DNA from: Candidatus Gastranaerophilales bacterium
GTDB lineage: Bacteria > Cyanobacteriota > Vampirovibrionia > Gastranaerophilales > Gastranaerophilaceae
Reading direction: 5' to 3'
Assembly (NCBI GenBank): GCA_944326565.1
Contig: CALVEL010000004.1
Location: 124,001-188,000 of the forward strand
Length of the DNA stretch: 64,000 nt
In this document: piece after piece, positions 27,141 through 36,798 of the stretch
How positions within the stretch are numbered: the stretch's first letter is position 1
How the letters are laid out: each line of letters begins with the position of its first letter
The notes under the pieces: generated by a model
Database searches by the model: none
Seen by the model: only the letters and a program-made list of their open reading frames with translations
Told to the model about the DNA's origin: nothing
Made by a program: the position numbers and the translations under genes

Positions 27141-28568
27141 GAAATAGGTACTGGTGAATATAAACTTGTTGAAAATCCTGCGTATCAGGCAGATGTTGAT
27201 AGATATAAAAATGAAATGGCTGATTATGAAGAAGCATATAAGATTTATGAAGAAGAAATCTTAAATTGGGAGGCTCAAGAACCAGATTCGTCTAATCCTA
27301 TATATATGATTCCTGATCCAAATTGGGTTCCACCGACTTCTGGTGAAGGTGGAGAAGAAGAAGTTGAAACTTGGTCTTTATATGAAGCATTTACAGAGGG
27401 AACCTCTGGGGGTTGTTTTTCCTGTTCTTCTAATCCCAGTTCAAGTGAATATAATGTTGTAAGACATTTTCAACATACTCTTGCCCATTTGCTTACAACA
27501 AGTACATCATATTGGGAAGGTGCACTTTGGTGGAGTGAACCAGATGGAGGTATTAATGGTACATCTGGTGATGGAAAGATAATGATGCAAATAGCAAATG
27601 CTATTAAAGGAAAGTATTGTTGTGGTGAAACTGGTTGTTCCGAAGGTTCACATGAACATAATTTTTATGGTACAGATGTGAATTTCGACTGCGGAAATGA
27701 AAGTTGTGATGGTTCACAATTAATTACCGATAAGATTATGAATTTAATGCAAGATATTGAAGTATATGCTAATAATGATTATTCAAAAGTTGGTGATGAT
27801 AATGATCCAGTATGGATAAATATAAAACAGCGTTATTACCATTTAATAGAACATGATTTAAAGAGTGTTATCGGAGAAATAGAAATTCCAAAAGAGCCTG
27901 TCGAAGAACCTGAAGCTCCTTTGATATTTGACCAGACTGGATATGATAGAGATATGGAAGAATGGAGGCTAGAGGGTGAAAAAATAGTACCTCCGACTCT
28001 TCCTGATCCTGTGACTGAATCTCAATACATTGAAGAAGAAATTCGTGCTATTGATAATTTAGATAAAGCGCAATGGTATGTAAACTTGTGGCACAGAATG
28101 AATGGTACAAGCAATTTTAAAGCTGGATTTGGGGACAGTAATGAATATATTGCAGGTAATGGCTGGGCAAGCAAATCAACAACGGACCAAAGTTATGCAG
28201 TATTAAAAGATGGCGAAATGAATAGTTCAGAATATTTAAAATTTGCAATAGAAAACGGTATAATAACATTAGAACAAGTCCAGTTTGTAAATCCATCAAA
28301 AAGCGAAGAAGGCATAGAGAATATAGAATGGACGTCAATAGTATTCGGCTCAGCGCAGGATATAACCGAGCAGAAAGACCAAGAAGCGATAACCAAAGCG
28401 GAAGTAAAATACGAGCAGGCTCAACGCGAAATCCAAGCAAAAGACAAAGAATATGAGACACAATTAAAGAAATTGGATACAGAACATAACGCATTACAGA
28501 CAGAATACGATAGTATAAAAAGTGTAATAGAAAAGAATGTAGAGCGAGGTTTCAAGGCCTTTTCATAA
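26778..28568 (+). CDS. Cassette protein 2: constant ends, variable Cys-rich centre
   Basis: A 596-aa paralogue of the protein at 22242. Ends are constant as described there. The central ~280 residues are unique and include a cysteine cluster (GGCFSCSSN, GKYCCGETGCSEGSHEHN, DCGNESCDG) that could bind metal or form disulfides. Acidic Pro/Glu stretches flank it. The closing coiled coil and EKNVERGFKAFS tail are identical to copy 1. No signal peptide is visible. Sigma-28-like promoter B is upstream and a terminator lies 25 nt past the stop. Confidence 0.75.
   Translation: MGMAASQARLLTITSRLNHVELEAQNVSNAKIRLSDKTQAASDEYIAALNKTEYLYNYYDGSGEKISMSLTGSALTTYGELKNQYGLINSAGQILVSETDANNYETSNTLEEFLEKYGVLGEIGTGEYKLVENPAYQADVDRYKNEMADYEEAYKIYEEEILNWEAQEPDSSNPIYMIPDPNWVPPTSGEGGEEEVETWSLYEAFTEGTSGGCFSCSSNPSSSEYNVVRHFQHTLAHLLTTSTSYWEGALWWSEPDGGINGTSGDGKIMMQIANAIKGKYCCGETGCSEGSHEHNFYGTDVNFDCGNESCDGSQLITDKIMNLMQDIEVYANNDYSKVGDDNDPVWINIKQRYYHLIEHDLKSVIGEIEIPKEPVEEPEAPLIFDQTGYDRDMEEWRLEGEKIVPPTLPDPVTESQYIEEEIRAIDNLDKAQWYVNLWHRMNGTSNFKAGFGDSNEYIAGNGWASKSTTDQSYAVLKDGEMNSSEYLKFAIENGIITLEQVQFVNPSKSEEGIENIEWTSIVFGSAQDITEQKDQEAITKAEVKYEQAQREIQAKDKEYETQLKKLDTEHNALQTEYDSIKSVIEKNVERGFKAFS
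28161..28568 (+). repeat. 3' constant block of cassette pair (copy 2)
   Basis: Counterpart of 23457-23864; 28191-28564 appears base-for-base identical to 23487-23860. Confidence 0.9.
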
Positions 28569-28592
28569 TTGAAATTAAGGATAGTTGTTTTA

Positions 28593-28619
28593 GCACTCAT
28601 TTAATTTGAGTGCTTTTTG
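28593..28619 (+). terminator. Terminator of cassette gene 2
   Basis: 8-bp stem AGCACTCA/TGAGTGCT, 7-nt loop, then TTTTT. Unrelated in sequence to the terminator of copy 1, so the duplication ends at the coding region. Confidence 0.8.
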
Positions 28620-28629
28620 TATTAACTTG

Positions 28630-28658
28630 TTGCCCGAATATTTAGTGTATGATATTAT
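28630..28658 (+). promoter_or_regulatory. Sigma-70 promoter of cpaE operon
   Basis: TTGCCC (28630-28635), 17 bp, TATTAT (28653-28658). The predicted start is about 12 nt before the ATG used. Confidence 0.6.
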
Positions 28659-28676
28659 TTTCAGTAGAGGATGACT

Positions 28677-29876
28677 ATGAGTGAAAAAATTTCTACTATC
28701 ATTTTGTCTAATTCTGAGCGGACTTATAAGATAATTGAAAATTATTTGAATGAGTTTGATCAGTTTGAAAATGTTTCAAATATAAATGATTTATCTGAAA
28801 TTTTTAATTTTTTATCAAGTCTTTCAAAATCACTTTTAATTATTGATGTATCTGATAATTTTGGTAAATATATAAATTTTATTTCAAGTTTAGCAAAGGC
28901 AGCACCAAATTGTAAAATTGTTGCACTATCTGATGCGCCTTCTGTTGATGTAATAGTAAAGCTTATGCGGGCTGGGGCTAAAGATTTTTTGGCATTGCCA
29001 GTTATTAAAACTGAGTTTATGGAAATATTAGAAAAAATTTCAAACCAGTTTTTGGGTTGTCATATTGAAAATAAATGTCGTGTGATCACAGTTTTTTCGA
29101 ACAAAGGCGGTATCGGTAAAACTTCTGTTGCTTCTAATTTGGCATTAGAGCTTGCAAAAATTACAAAAGAAAATGTTGCATTGGTTGATTTGAATTTTCA
29201 GTTAGGGGATATCACTTCTTTTCTTGATTTGCAGCCTTCTTTTAATATTTCTTATATGCTTCAAAATTTAGATAAGATAAATTCTGATTTTATATTAAAT
29301 ACTGTAGAAAAATATAAAGATACAAGTTTGTATGTAATAGCTGATCCACCTTATTTCAAACAAGCTGAAAATATTCCAAAAGCTCAAATTGCTCTATTAT
29401 TTGAAAAATTAAAAGAAACTTTTTCATATGTAGTCGTAGATACTGATTCAACTTTTGATAGTAAAACAGTTACCGCTTTAGATAATTCTGATTTGATTTT
29501 TCTAATTACGATTGTTAATTTACCAGCATTAAGAAATTGTCAAAGAATATTGGATTTATTCGATAAATTAGGCTATGACAAAGAAAAAACTCAGATACTA
29601 ATTAATCGTTATATGGAAAATGATGAGATAAAAGTTGAAGATGTGGAAAATGTTTTAGGTAAAAGTGTATACTGGAAAATTCCGAATAATTATTTTACTA
29701 TGATGTCTGCGATTAATAAAGGTGTATCAGTAAGTGAGATAAATCCTGATTCAAATGTAGCTCTAAGTTATAAAGAATTGGCAATGTCAGTATCTGATAT
29801 GGTATATAGAAATAAATTGATAAAAAAATATTCGGAATTTCAGACGGATATGGTAGATAATTTTTTCAGAGGATAA
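28677..29876 (+). CDS. cpaE: CpaE/TadZ-type pilus localisation ATPase
   Basis: A 399-aa protein with an N-terminal receiver-like domain (~1-120, LLIIDVSDN, KLMRAGAKDFLALPV) and a MinD/ParA-type ATPase domain with deviant Walker A NKGGIGKTS, switch VALVDLNFQLGDITSFLDL and VVVDTDSTFDS. CpaE/TadZ positions Tad/type IVc pilus machinery at the membrane. ATG 28677 fits AGAGG with six bases; the ATG at 28671 would touch it. The next gene starts directly after its stop. No other Tad gene (prepilin peptidase, secretin, TadB/C) is in the window. Confidence 0.82.
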   Translation: MSEKISTIILSNSERTYKIIENYLNEFDQFENVSNINDLSEIFNFLSSLSKSLLIIDVSDNFGKYINFISSLAKAAPNCKIVALSDAPSVDVIVKLMRAGAKDFLALPVIKTEFMEILEKISNQFLGCHIENKCRVITVFSNKGGIGKTSVASNLALELAKITKENVALVDLNFQLGDITSFLDLQPSFNISYMLQNLDKINSDFILNTVEKYKDTSLYVIADPPYFKQAENIPKAQIALLFEKLKETFSYVVVDTDSTFDSKTVTALDNSDLIFLITIVNLPALRNCQRILDLFDKLGYDKEKTQILINRYMENDEIKVEDVENVLGKSVYWKIPNNYFTMMSAINKGVSVSEINPDSNVALSYKELAMSVSDMVYRNKLIKKYSEFQTDMVDNFFRG

Positions 29877-31118
29877 ATGGCTTTAAAAGACAGATTGAAA
29901 AATGTGAATATTTCAGCTAAACCAAGAATTGTTGAAGAAACCTCTTTTACAGAGTTTATAGCGGATGCTTTGTCTCAAAAAGTTGCAGCTATTCCTGTTT
30001 GGTATGATTATGATTATTCTAAACAGTTTGAGTTGATTTTAAATTTTTTAGATAATAAATTGAATAGTGAATTTGAGGTTTTGTCTCTTTCTGAGTTAGA
30101 AAAAAAGGCAATAGCTGAGGCTTTTTTGAAAAATAATAAAGGTTTTGGCATACTAGATAGAATTTTAGCTAATGATAAAGTGCTTTCAGTAACTGTAAAT
30201 CCACTCGGTTCTGTCTATATTGAAACTTTAAATGGATATGAAAAAACAGATATTGTACTAACTAATAAGCAATTTAGTGATATTTCAAAAAGATTTAGCC
30301 AATCAAGTGCTGTTGTAAAGACAAGACAGGATAATCTTTTAGTTACTATAATAAAACCTCCAGTTGCTGATAATGTTTTGATAATTAAAAAAATTAATGA
30401 TGTATTGGATGATTTGTCTGATTTAACTGAATGTGGAATTTTAACTTCAGAGTTAGAAGCATTTATAAGGTATTTAATAAATTCGAAAAAAAACATTATT
30501 CTCTCAGGCAAAGATTCAGATTGTATAAACTATTTTATACAAGTTTTATTAAATTCAATTTCACCGCTAAATCGAGTTTCTGTAATTGAAGATAATTATT
30601 TGTATAATACAAATCTTGATAATGTTTCTGTATTTTCTGCCGATACTTTAAATAATTGTGAGTATGAAAGTTTATTAAAAACTATATTTAGTATTTCACC
30701 GGATTATATTATTGCTCAAATCGAAGATTATAATAAATTTCTTTCTTACTATATGCATACTGATAATTTAAATAACGGTTTGATTACTCAGTTGAGGGCG
30801 CTATCAATTAGTGATGCCTCAAATAAATTAGTTAATATGGCCACCATTGCAATGAAGTCAACCGAAAAGTTAGCAAAGCTTAAATTATCCCAAAGTTATG
30901 ATTACATAATTTATGTTGATAGACAGCATGATAATTCATATATTTTATCGTCAATAATGGAAGTTACTTCTTCAAAGACGTCTTCTCTTGTTTTGAATGA
31001 AGTTGTGAAATTTGTTGAAGGAATGTATGTTCTGGATCTTCCTGAGGATATTCAAAATATAAATCTTTTGAATAATCTCGAGAATGATTGTTCTTCTTTT
31101 CGCTCACGTTTAAAATAG
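29877..31118 (+). CDS. CpaF/TadA-like secretion ATPase lacking its Walker A
   Basis: A 413-aa protein with the layout of CpaF/TadA hexameric ATPases: an N-terminal helical region, the 'ILANDKVLSVTVNP' linker and a core whose strands fit (KKNIILSG, RVSVIED, ISPDYIIAQIED). The nucleotide site is gone: GGTGSGKTT is replaced by SGKDSDCIN at residues 210-218, the arginine-rich and His-box motifs (LRMRPDRIIVGE, STLHAN) are absent. It is thus a pseudo-ATPase by sequence, possibly a partner of a real CpaF elsewhere. It starts immediately after cpaE. Its last 155 nt overlap a convergent gene. Confidence 0.65.
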   Translation: MALKDRLKNVNISAKPRIVEETSFTEFIADALSQKVAAIPVWYDYDYSKQFELILNFLDNKLNSEFEVLSLSELEKKAIAEAFLKNNKGFGILDRILANDKVLSVTVNPLGSVYIETLNGYEKTDIVLTNKQFSDISKRFSQSSAVVKTRQDNLLVTIIKPPVADNVLIIKKINDVLDDLSDLTECGILTSELEAFIRYLINSKKNIILSGKDSDCINYFIQVLLNSISPLNRVSVIEDNYLYNTNLDNVSVFSADTLNNCEYESLLKTIFSISPDYIIAQIEDYNKFLSYYMHTDNLNNGLITQLRALSISDASNKLVNMATIAMKSTEKLAKLKLSQSYDYIIYVDRQHDNSYILSSIMEVTSSKTSSLVLNEVVKFVEGMYVLDLPEDIQNINLLNNLENDCSSFRSRLK

Positions 31119-32136
31119 ATTTTGATTGAATTATTTTTTTACGCGTTTTATCAACTTTTTCTACATGTTGTCTTAATAAGTTACTTTCGTTGAATTTTGA
31201 AATAATAATATCCATACCTGGTGTGATGTATTTGGGCATTAAAATTTTATTTACAAGGTAGCTTATCGGTTGTGTAAATAAAAGACATGATATAACCCCT
31301 CCAATTGTTTTTATAATTTTATTTTTTACAATAAGATAGTTCTGATATTCTTTTAATGCAGTTTTAAGAGCATTTTCTGTATAATCTTTTCCGTAAATTT
31401 TTTGCATTATCGGTAAAACTTCGTGGTATTTTTTAAATATTCGTTTAGGAATGGATTTATCAATATTATTGTTTTGTAGCTTTTCTTTTAATTCAATTAT
31501 TTTATCAGCATTTTTTTCAGCAAAAGAATAAAGTTTTTTATCATCTGCATCCACCATTGAAAAATAGCCTGTGAAATATCTGTAAAATTTTCTAAATATA
31601 TTATCCGTTTCTTTTGTATTAGCAAGTGATTTTACACGATTCTCCAGTGAAGTTTTCATAAATTCTTTAAAATTTTCTTTATTGCTAAGATGTTCATGCA
31701 GACTTTGTTCTATAACACTTTTTGAATGTCTGTAAATGCCGTCTTTTGCGTTAATTGATAATTTATCGCTTATCAATTTACCTATTGGTGATGTGAGTTT
31801 TTGTCCAAAGATAGTAGCTGCTGATGGTAAAATAAAGAATGTTAAAGCTTGTCTTATTACTTCTTTCATTCCTCTTTTACCACTAGGTGAAAATTTATTT
31901 TTGTCATTTTTGTATTTATCGTAAATATCAGCACCTAAATACATAAAAGCAGGAACCCAAAGTGCAAAAGTTAAATTAGGTGCAATTTCATTAACTGTCG
32001 CTCCAACTTCACTTGAATACATAAGAACTCTAACCCCCCAACTGTTTAATGGATCTTTATACTTCTTTTCTTCTCGTTTGGGTGTACTCTCCGTTGCTTT
32101 TGTATTTTTTATTTTGGTTTCTACTTTAATAGACAT
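30964..32136 (-). CDS. Basic helical protein of unknown function
   Basis: A 390-aa basic protein, start MSIKVETKIKNTKATES with AAAGAGA upstream. Hydrophobic patches at LTFALWVPAFMYLGADI, ALTFFILPSAATIFG and TIGGVISCLLFTQPISYLV suggest membrane association. Between them are charged helices (ENADKIIELKEKLQNN). Not recognised. Its final ~50 codons lie antisense to the end of the CpaF-like gene; both reading frames look intact. Confidence 0.62.
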   Translation of the reverse strand: MSIKVETKIKNTKATESTPKREEKKYKDPLNSWGVRVLMYSSEVGATVNEIAPNLTFALWVPAFMYLGADIYDKYKNDKNKFSPSGKRGMKEVIRQALTFFILPSAATIFGQKLTSPIGKLISDKLSINAKDGIYRHSKSVIEQSLHEHLSNKENFKEFMKTSLENRVKSLANTKETDNIFRKFYRYFTGYFSMVDADDKKLYSFAEKNADKIIELKEKLQNNNIDKSIPKRIFKKYHEVLPIMQKIYGKDYTENALKTALKEYQNYLIVKNKIIKTIGGVISCLLFTQPISYLVNKILMPKYITPGMDIIISKFNESNLLRQHVEKVDKTRKKIIQSKSILNVSEKKNNHSRDYSKDLYFEYPQEDPEHTFLQQISQLHSKQEKTSLKK

Positions 32137-32233
32137 TGATTTCTCTTTTATTCTAGCTCAGTATATTATATAATGCGCATAAATATTATTTTTTGCTATG
32201 TAAATATATTATATTTGATATAAAATTTTTTGT

Positions 32234-34228
32234 ATGGAAAACAGAAAGTTTAAAATAAATTCAAAATATTCACCTGCAGGAGATCAGCCAAAGGCAATAG
32301 AGGCTTTAACAGAAGGTATTCTCAAAGGGGATGATTCTCAAACTCTTCTTGGTATTACAGGTTCAGGCAAAACGTTTACTATAGCAAACGTAATCGAAAG
32401 GGTGCAAAAACCTACTTTAATAATTGCTCATAATAAGACTCTGGCTGCTCAATTATATAATGAATTTAAAGAACTTTTTCCAGAAAATGCTGTTGAATAT
32501 TTTATTAGTTATTATGACTACTATCAACCAGAGGCTTATATACCAAGGACTGATACTTATATCGAAAAATCAGCTTCCATAAATGATGAGATAGACAGAT
32601 TACGGCACAATTCTACAAGAAGTCTTTATGAGCGTAATGATGTAATAATTGTTGCCTCAGTTAGTTGTATTTATGGTCTAGGACTCCCTGAAAATTATTT
32701 TAGAGGTTCTGTCGAACTAAAAGTGGGAGATGCAGTTGAAAGAGATGATCTACTAAGACATTTGGTATCTGTTCAATACAAGCGAAATGATCTGGTGCTT
32801 GAGCGTTCGACATTTAGAGCCAGGGGTGATATCGTTGAAATTATGCCTTCTTATGAAAAGATTGTCACGCGGATATACTTTTTCGGGGATGAAATTGAAA
32901 AAATAGTAAGAATTGATAATGTTTCAGGAGAAATATTGGAAGTGCCAGAAAGTGTTGTGATTTATCCTGCGGTACATTATCTTTCTTATGATGAAAACAC
33001 AGAAGAAACATTAGATTTGATTAGACAAGAATTATCCGTCAGACTAAAGGAGCTAGAAGCAGAAAATAAGCTTGTCGAAGCACAAAGACTCTCTCAAAGA
33101 GTTAAATATGATATAGAAATGATAAAAGAAATGGGGTATTGCTCAGGTATTGAAAATTATTCAAGAATTATAGAGCGCCGCCCTCCAGGTAGTCCGCCGG
33201 CTACTTTGCTTGATTATTTTCAGGGAGATTTTTTGACAGTAATTGACGAATCTCATGTTACATTACCACAATTAAAAGGAATGTCTCATGGGGATGCAGC
33301 CAGAAAAGATACTTTGATAGAATATGGTTTTAGACTCCCTTGCGCAAAAGATAATAGACCGTTGACAAATGAAGAATTCTTTTCAAGGGTACATCAAAAA
33401 ATATATATTTCAGCAACTCCGGGTGAATTTGAAAGAAATACCTCTCAGAACTTAGTAGAGCAAATTATTAGACCTACAGGGCTTGTTGATCCTAAAATTT
33501 CAGTAAGACCTATTGATACTCAGATTAATGATTTAAAAAATGAGATTAAAAAACGCACTGAAAAAGATGAGCGAGTCCTTATTACAACGCTTACAAAGCG
33601 TATGGCTGAGGATTTGACAGATTTCTTTATACAAGAAGGTATAAGAGTCAGATACTTGCATTCAGAAATTCAATCTTTAGAACGAGTTGAGATATTAAGG
33701 GATTTAAGATTAGGTGAATTTGATGTATTAATCGGTGTAAACTTATTAAGAGAAGGATTAGATATCCCGGAAGTCTCTCTTGTTGCAATAATGGATGCTG
33801 ATAAAGAGGGGTTTTTGAGAAGTGAGACAAGTTTAATACAGACAATTGGGAGAGCTGCAAGGAATGCATGCGGAGAAGTTATTATGTATGCTGATAAAAT
33901 TACTGACAGCATGAAAAAGGCTATAGATGAGACAAATCGCAGACGAGAAATTCAAATTGCTCACAATAAAAAATATGGTATTATTCCTCAAACTATTAAA
34001 AAGCCTATTGAAAACAATCTTCTTTCCTTAGTTGCGAGTTATCGTGATTTAGAAGATATAGTTGCTGAGGAAATGGTTGATCTCGGTATAGATAAAAAAG
34101 ACTTGCCGAAATTAATCGACAAGCTTGAAAAAGATATGCATAAAGCTGCTAAAATACTTGATTTTGAAAGAGCAGCCGAAATTCGAGATAAGCTTAAAAA
34201 GTTGAGGGAGATGGCGGATTCCCGTTAG
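32234..34228 (+). CDS. uvrB: Excinuclease ABC subunit B
   Basis: A 664-aa nucleotide-excision-repair helicase. Walker A GITGSGKT is at 40-47, the DNA-wedging beta-hairpin [12 protein letters not shown] around 93-104, the DEAD-type box in VIDESHV, motif [11 protein letters not shown], and a C-terminal UvrC-binding coiled coil ([17 protein letters not shown]). Length is standard. There is no ribosome site; TATAAA lies ten bases before the ATG, so the leader may be only a few nucleotides. The 3' end overlaps the convergent membrane gene by 35 nt. Confidence 0.96.
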   Translation: MENRKFKINSKYSPAGDQPKAIEALTEGILKGDDSQTLLGITGSGKTFTIANVIERVQKPTLIIAHNKTLAAQLYNEFKELFPENAVEYFISYYDYYQPEAYIPRTDTYIEKSASINDEIDRLRHNSTRSLYERNDVIIVASVSCIYGLGLPENYFRGSVELKVGDAVERDDLLRHLVSVQYKRNDLVLERSTFRARGDIVEIMPSYEKIVTRIYFFGDEIEKIVRIDNVSGEILEVPESVVIYPAVHYLSYDENTEETLDLIRQELSVRLKELEAENKLVEAQRLSQRVKYDIEMIKEMGYCSGIENYSRIIERRPPGSPPATLLDYFQGDFLTVIDESHVTLPQLKGMSHGDAARKDTLIEYGFRLPCAKDNRPLTNEEFFSRVHQKIYISATPGEFERNTSQNLVEQIIRPTGLVDPKISVRPIDTQINDLKNEIKKRTEKDERVLITTLTKRMAEDLTDFFIQEGIRVRYLHSEIQSLERVEILRDLRLGEFDVLIGVNLLREGLDIPEVSLVAIMDADKEGFLRSETSLIQTIGRAARNACGEVIMYADKITDSMKKAIDETNRRREIQIAHNKKYGIIPQTIKKPIENNLLSLVASYRDLEDIVAEEMVDLGIDKKDLPKLIDKLEKDMHKAAKILDFERAAEIRDKLKKLREMADSR

Positions 34229-34982
34229 ATTTTTTAAGAGCATCTATTTCTTCTTTTTCTTTTTTCTTTTCCGCTTTTACTTCTGCCTGATGAAGTGCTT
34301 CATAATTTAATTGTCCCAGATAATTACCTATTAATGCAATATTAAATACTGCTGTCATACACCAGACAAAATAAGTTACAATATTATCGATACCTATAAA
34401 TAACCAGCAAAGATAAGTGACACTTCCTGCAAGGACTGCATCAATGAATATAAGCTGGATTGTAAGCCAAATAACTTGTATCAATACATCAATACAAGAA
34501 TCTGAAATAGCTTTAAAATCGAAAGCATCTTTAAGGCTGAATTTTTTTGCATAAAGCATGAATACAGTAAGTATAATAGATCCGCAAACTGCATAAGTAA
34601 TGTATGTAGCAGCTTGAGAAATCCAAGTTACTGAAATCATAGGATAAATTTTAGTTATTAAATAATATGCTATACCACCGTTCAGTGCTGCAGCCGGTAA
34701 TAGAGCTATGATTGTTCTTATTGAATCAAAAAGTAATATAAAAGGGTTCATACTCGGCATTATTTTATCTCTAAAATTCATAACATTATTGGCACATCTT
34801 ACCATAGTACCAAGCATTATTATAAAACTTATAAATGCTAAAGTATAAAATAAAAAAGAATTTTGTTGACCCTTCATGTAAAAATATACTGCCCCAAATA
34901 ACGGTAATGAAAAAAGAATATATTGTATCAGGGCTTGAGGTTCATTGGTTGATTCTTCAATTGCGTCTTTTATAGATGCCAT
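34194..34982 (-). CDS. Polytopic membrane protein with charged tail
   Basis: A 262-aa protein with about six membrane helices ([60 protein letters not shown]) and a highly charged C-terminal coil ([19 protein letters not shown]). GAGGAG is upstream of the ATG. Not recognised. It overlaps the 3' end of uvrB on the opposite strand. Confidence 0.7.
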   Translation of the reverse strand: MASIKDAIEESTNEPQALIQYILFSLPLFGAVYFYMKGQQNSFLFYTLAFISFIIMLGTMVRCANNVMNFRDKIMPSMNPFILLFDSIRTIIALLPAAALNGGIAYYLITKIYPMISVTWISQAATYITYAVCGSIILTVFMLYAKKFSLKDAFDFKAISDSCIDVLIQVIWLTIQLIFIDAVLAGSVTYLCWLFIGIDNIVTYFVWCMTAVFNIALIGNYLGQLNYEALHQAEVKAEKKKEKEEIDALKKSNGNPPSPSTF

Positions 34983-35049
34983 ATAATAACTCCTCTCTCT
35001 TCTTAATTACTTTTTCAATATAACATATTTACATAATGCTAGCAACACA

Positions 35050-36249
35050 TTAAATGGTGGATATCGGTAAAGTTATAATGAATTCAGTCCCTTTCCCTAA
35101 TTCACTTTTGAGGTTGATTTTACCTTTATGCAACAGAATTAATTCTTTCGTTATTGTAAGTCCAAGTCCTGTTGAATTTTTCATCTCGTTTATTTGCTCA
35201 AATTTTTTGAATATTTTTTTATGGTATTTTTTCTCAATTCCGCATCCGTAATCTTTTATTATGATTTCTAAATATTTACGTTTAAATTTTGTATGTATAT
35301 CTATTTTACTGTTAACGTTAGAAAATTTTATTGCATTGTTTATTAAGTTGAATAATATTTGTTGAATTTTTTGATAATCAGCAGTAATATTTCCATTAGT
35401 TCTGTGGAAATTTATTTTAATATGTTTTTTTTCAAAAAGCGGTTTTAAAATATTTAAAGTTTCATCTATACAACGGTTTATATCAAATGTTTGAAAATTA
35501 AGTCTGACAGTTCCTGACTCGATTTTGGATATATCAAGAATTTCATTTATCATACCAAGAAGGTTAATACCTGCCGTTTGAATATCTTTTAAATATTCAA
35601 TTTGTTGTTCATTTAATTTGCCGATTCGCTGATTTTGAAGTAATTCGGCAAAACCTATTATTGAATTAAGGGGTGTTCTTAGCTCATGTGATACATTTGA
35701 TATAAATTTAGTTTTAATTTTATCTGCTTCTTGTATTGCTTTATTTTGTTTTTTTATATACTTGCATTTCCTGTCACTTTTAATGATTCCTTTTTGTAGA
35801 GTCACTGTCTGAATTTTTGTTATTTCTTTTAATTCAATATCTTTTATAATATTTGATATAATAAGTGCACAAAAATTGAATAAGATTTTTTCTTCTTTAG
35901 AAAACTTTTTATCAGATGAAATAGCTAAAATTCCGTATACTGTGTTATGAATTTTTAAATGTGATATAAGAACAAAGTCTCCATTTAAATTAAGTTTTTT
36001 ATTATCAAGAAAATCTTTAGAAGAGTATAGGGCATTCTTTTCTTCTTTGGATAGGGGTATTTCTTTTGGTGCAATTTTAGTGTTATTTGTATACCTAAGA
36101 GTTAGTTTTTCCGGATTTAAAAAGTATACAACACCCGAGGCATAAGTAAATACATTACTTAAAGCTTTGAATATGTCATTTGGTGTTTCGATATTTTGGT
36201 TAAAAAAGATTTCAAGCTTTGAAATTTTATTTTCAAAAAAACTATCCAC
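35050..36249 (-). CDS. Soluble sensor histidine kinase
   Basis: A 399-aa kinase without membrane segments. The N-terminal ~150 residues look GAF-like (FVLISHLKIHNTVYGILAI). The HisKA phosphoacceptor is in KFISNVSHELRTPLNSIIGF; the ATPase boxes are N (ILFNLINNAIKFSN), G1 (DYGCGIEKK) and G2 (GLGLTITKELI). The start is GTG 36249, six bases after GGAG and right after the hpt stop. No response regulator is adjacent. As the last gene of the tilS-hpt operon it probably senses a cytoplasmic signal. Confidence 0.88.
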   Translation of the reverse strand: MDSFFENKISKLEIFFNQNIETPNDIFKALSNVFTYASGVVYFLNPEKLTLRYTNNTKIAPKEIPLSKEEKNALYSSKDFLDNKKLNLNGDFVLISHLKIHNTVYGILAISSDKKFSKEEKILFNFCALIISNIIKDIELKEITKIQTVTLQKGIIKSDRKCKYIKKQNKAIQEADKIKTKFISNVSHELRTPLNSIIGFAELLQNQRIGKLNEQQIEYLKDIQTAGINLLGMINEILDISKIESGTVRLNFQTFDINRCIDETLNILKPLFEKKHIKINFHRTNGNITADYQKIQQILFNLINNAIKFSNVNSKIDIHTKFKRKYLEIIIKDYGCGIEKKYHKKIFKKFEQINEMKNSTGLGLTITKELILLHKGKINLKSELGKGTEFIITLPISTI

Positions 36250-36251
36250 AT

Positions 36252-36797
36252 TTACTCCAGTAAAGATTTATCTGCATAGCCTATATATCTAAGATTTCTG
36301 AAATATCCGTCAAAATCCAGACCATATCCTATTAAAAATTTATCATCCACGTCAAACCCATAGTAATCCGGTTCAATATCAACCGTTCTTGTACATTTTT
36401 TGTCCAAAAGCGAACAAAATTTTGTGGATTTTGTTCTGAAATTGCATTCCATAAAATCCATTAAAAATTTTGCTGTTAAGCCTTTATCAACTATATCTTC
36501 TATAATTAAGACATTTTTATCGTTTAAATCAGGTAATTTTATGTCAACGGCATTAACTTTTCCGCTTGATGTTGTACCTGAACCATAGCTAGAAAGACGT
36601 ATAAACTCCATTTTCAAAGGCATATCCAAATGCTTCACAAGGTCAGTTGCGAACATAACAGCCCCTTTTAGTACACATACAGCATATACTTCTTCTCCAT
36701 TGTAAAATTTATTCATCGTGTCTGCCAATTCTTTTATGCGTGTCTGAATTTGACTTTCGCTGAATAGAATTTTTAAATCGCTCTCTTTTATTTGCAT
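36252..36797 (-). CDS. hpt: Hypoxanthine phosphoribosyltransferase
   Basis: A 181-aa purine-salvage enzyme. The PRPP-binding motif is VLIIEDIVDKGLT and the flexible-loop/base-binding regions are recognisable (AVCVLKGAVMFATDL, FIRLSSYGSGTTSSG). The tilS-hpt pairing is widespread in bacteria. Two bases separate it from the histidine-kinase start and one from tilS. Confidence 0.94.
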   Translation of the reverse strand: MQIKESDLKILFSESQIQTRIKELADTMNKFYNGEEVYAVCVLKGAVMFATDLVKHLDMPLKMEFIRLSSYGSGTTSSGKVNAVDIKLPDLNDKNVLIIEDIVDKGLTAKFLMDFMECNFRTKSTKFCSLLDKKCTRTVDIEPDYYGFDVDDKFLIGYGLDFDGYFRNLRYIGYADKSLLE

Positions 36798-36798
36798 T

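Noticed and set aside
22242-28568. Calling the cassette proteins flagellar hook or flagellin
   Set aside because: Layout and promoter type are suggestive, but I cannot align the ends with hook, HAP or flagellin signatures.
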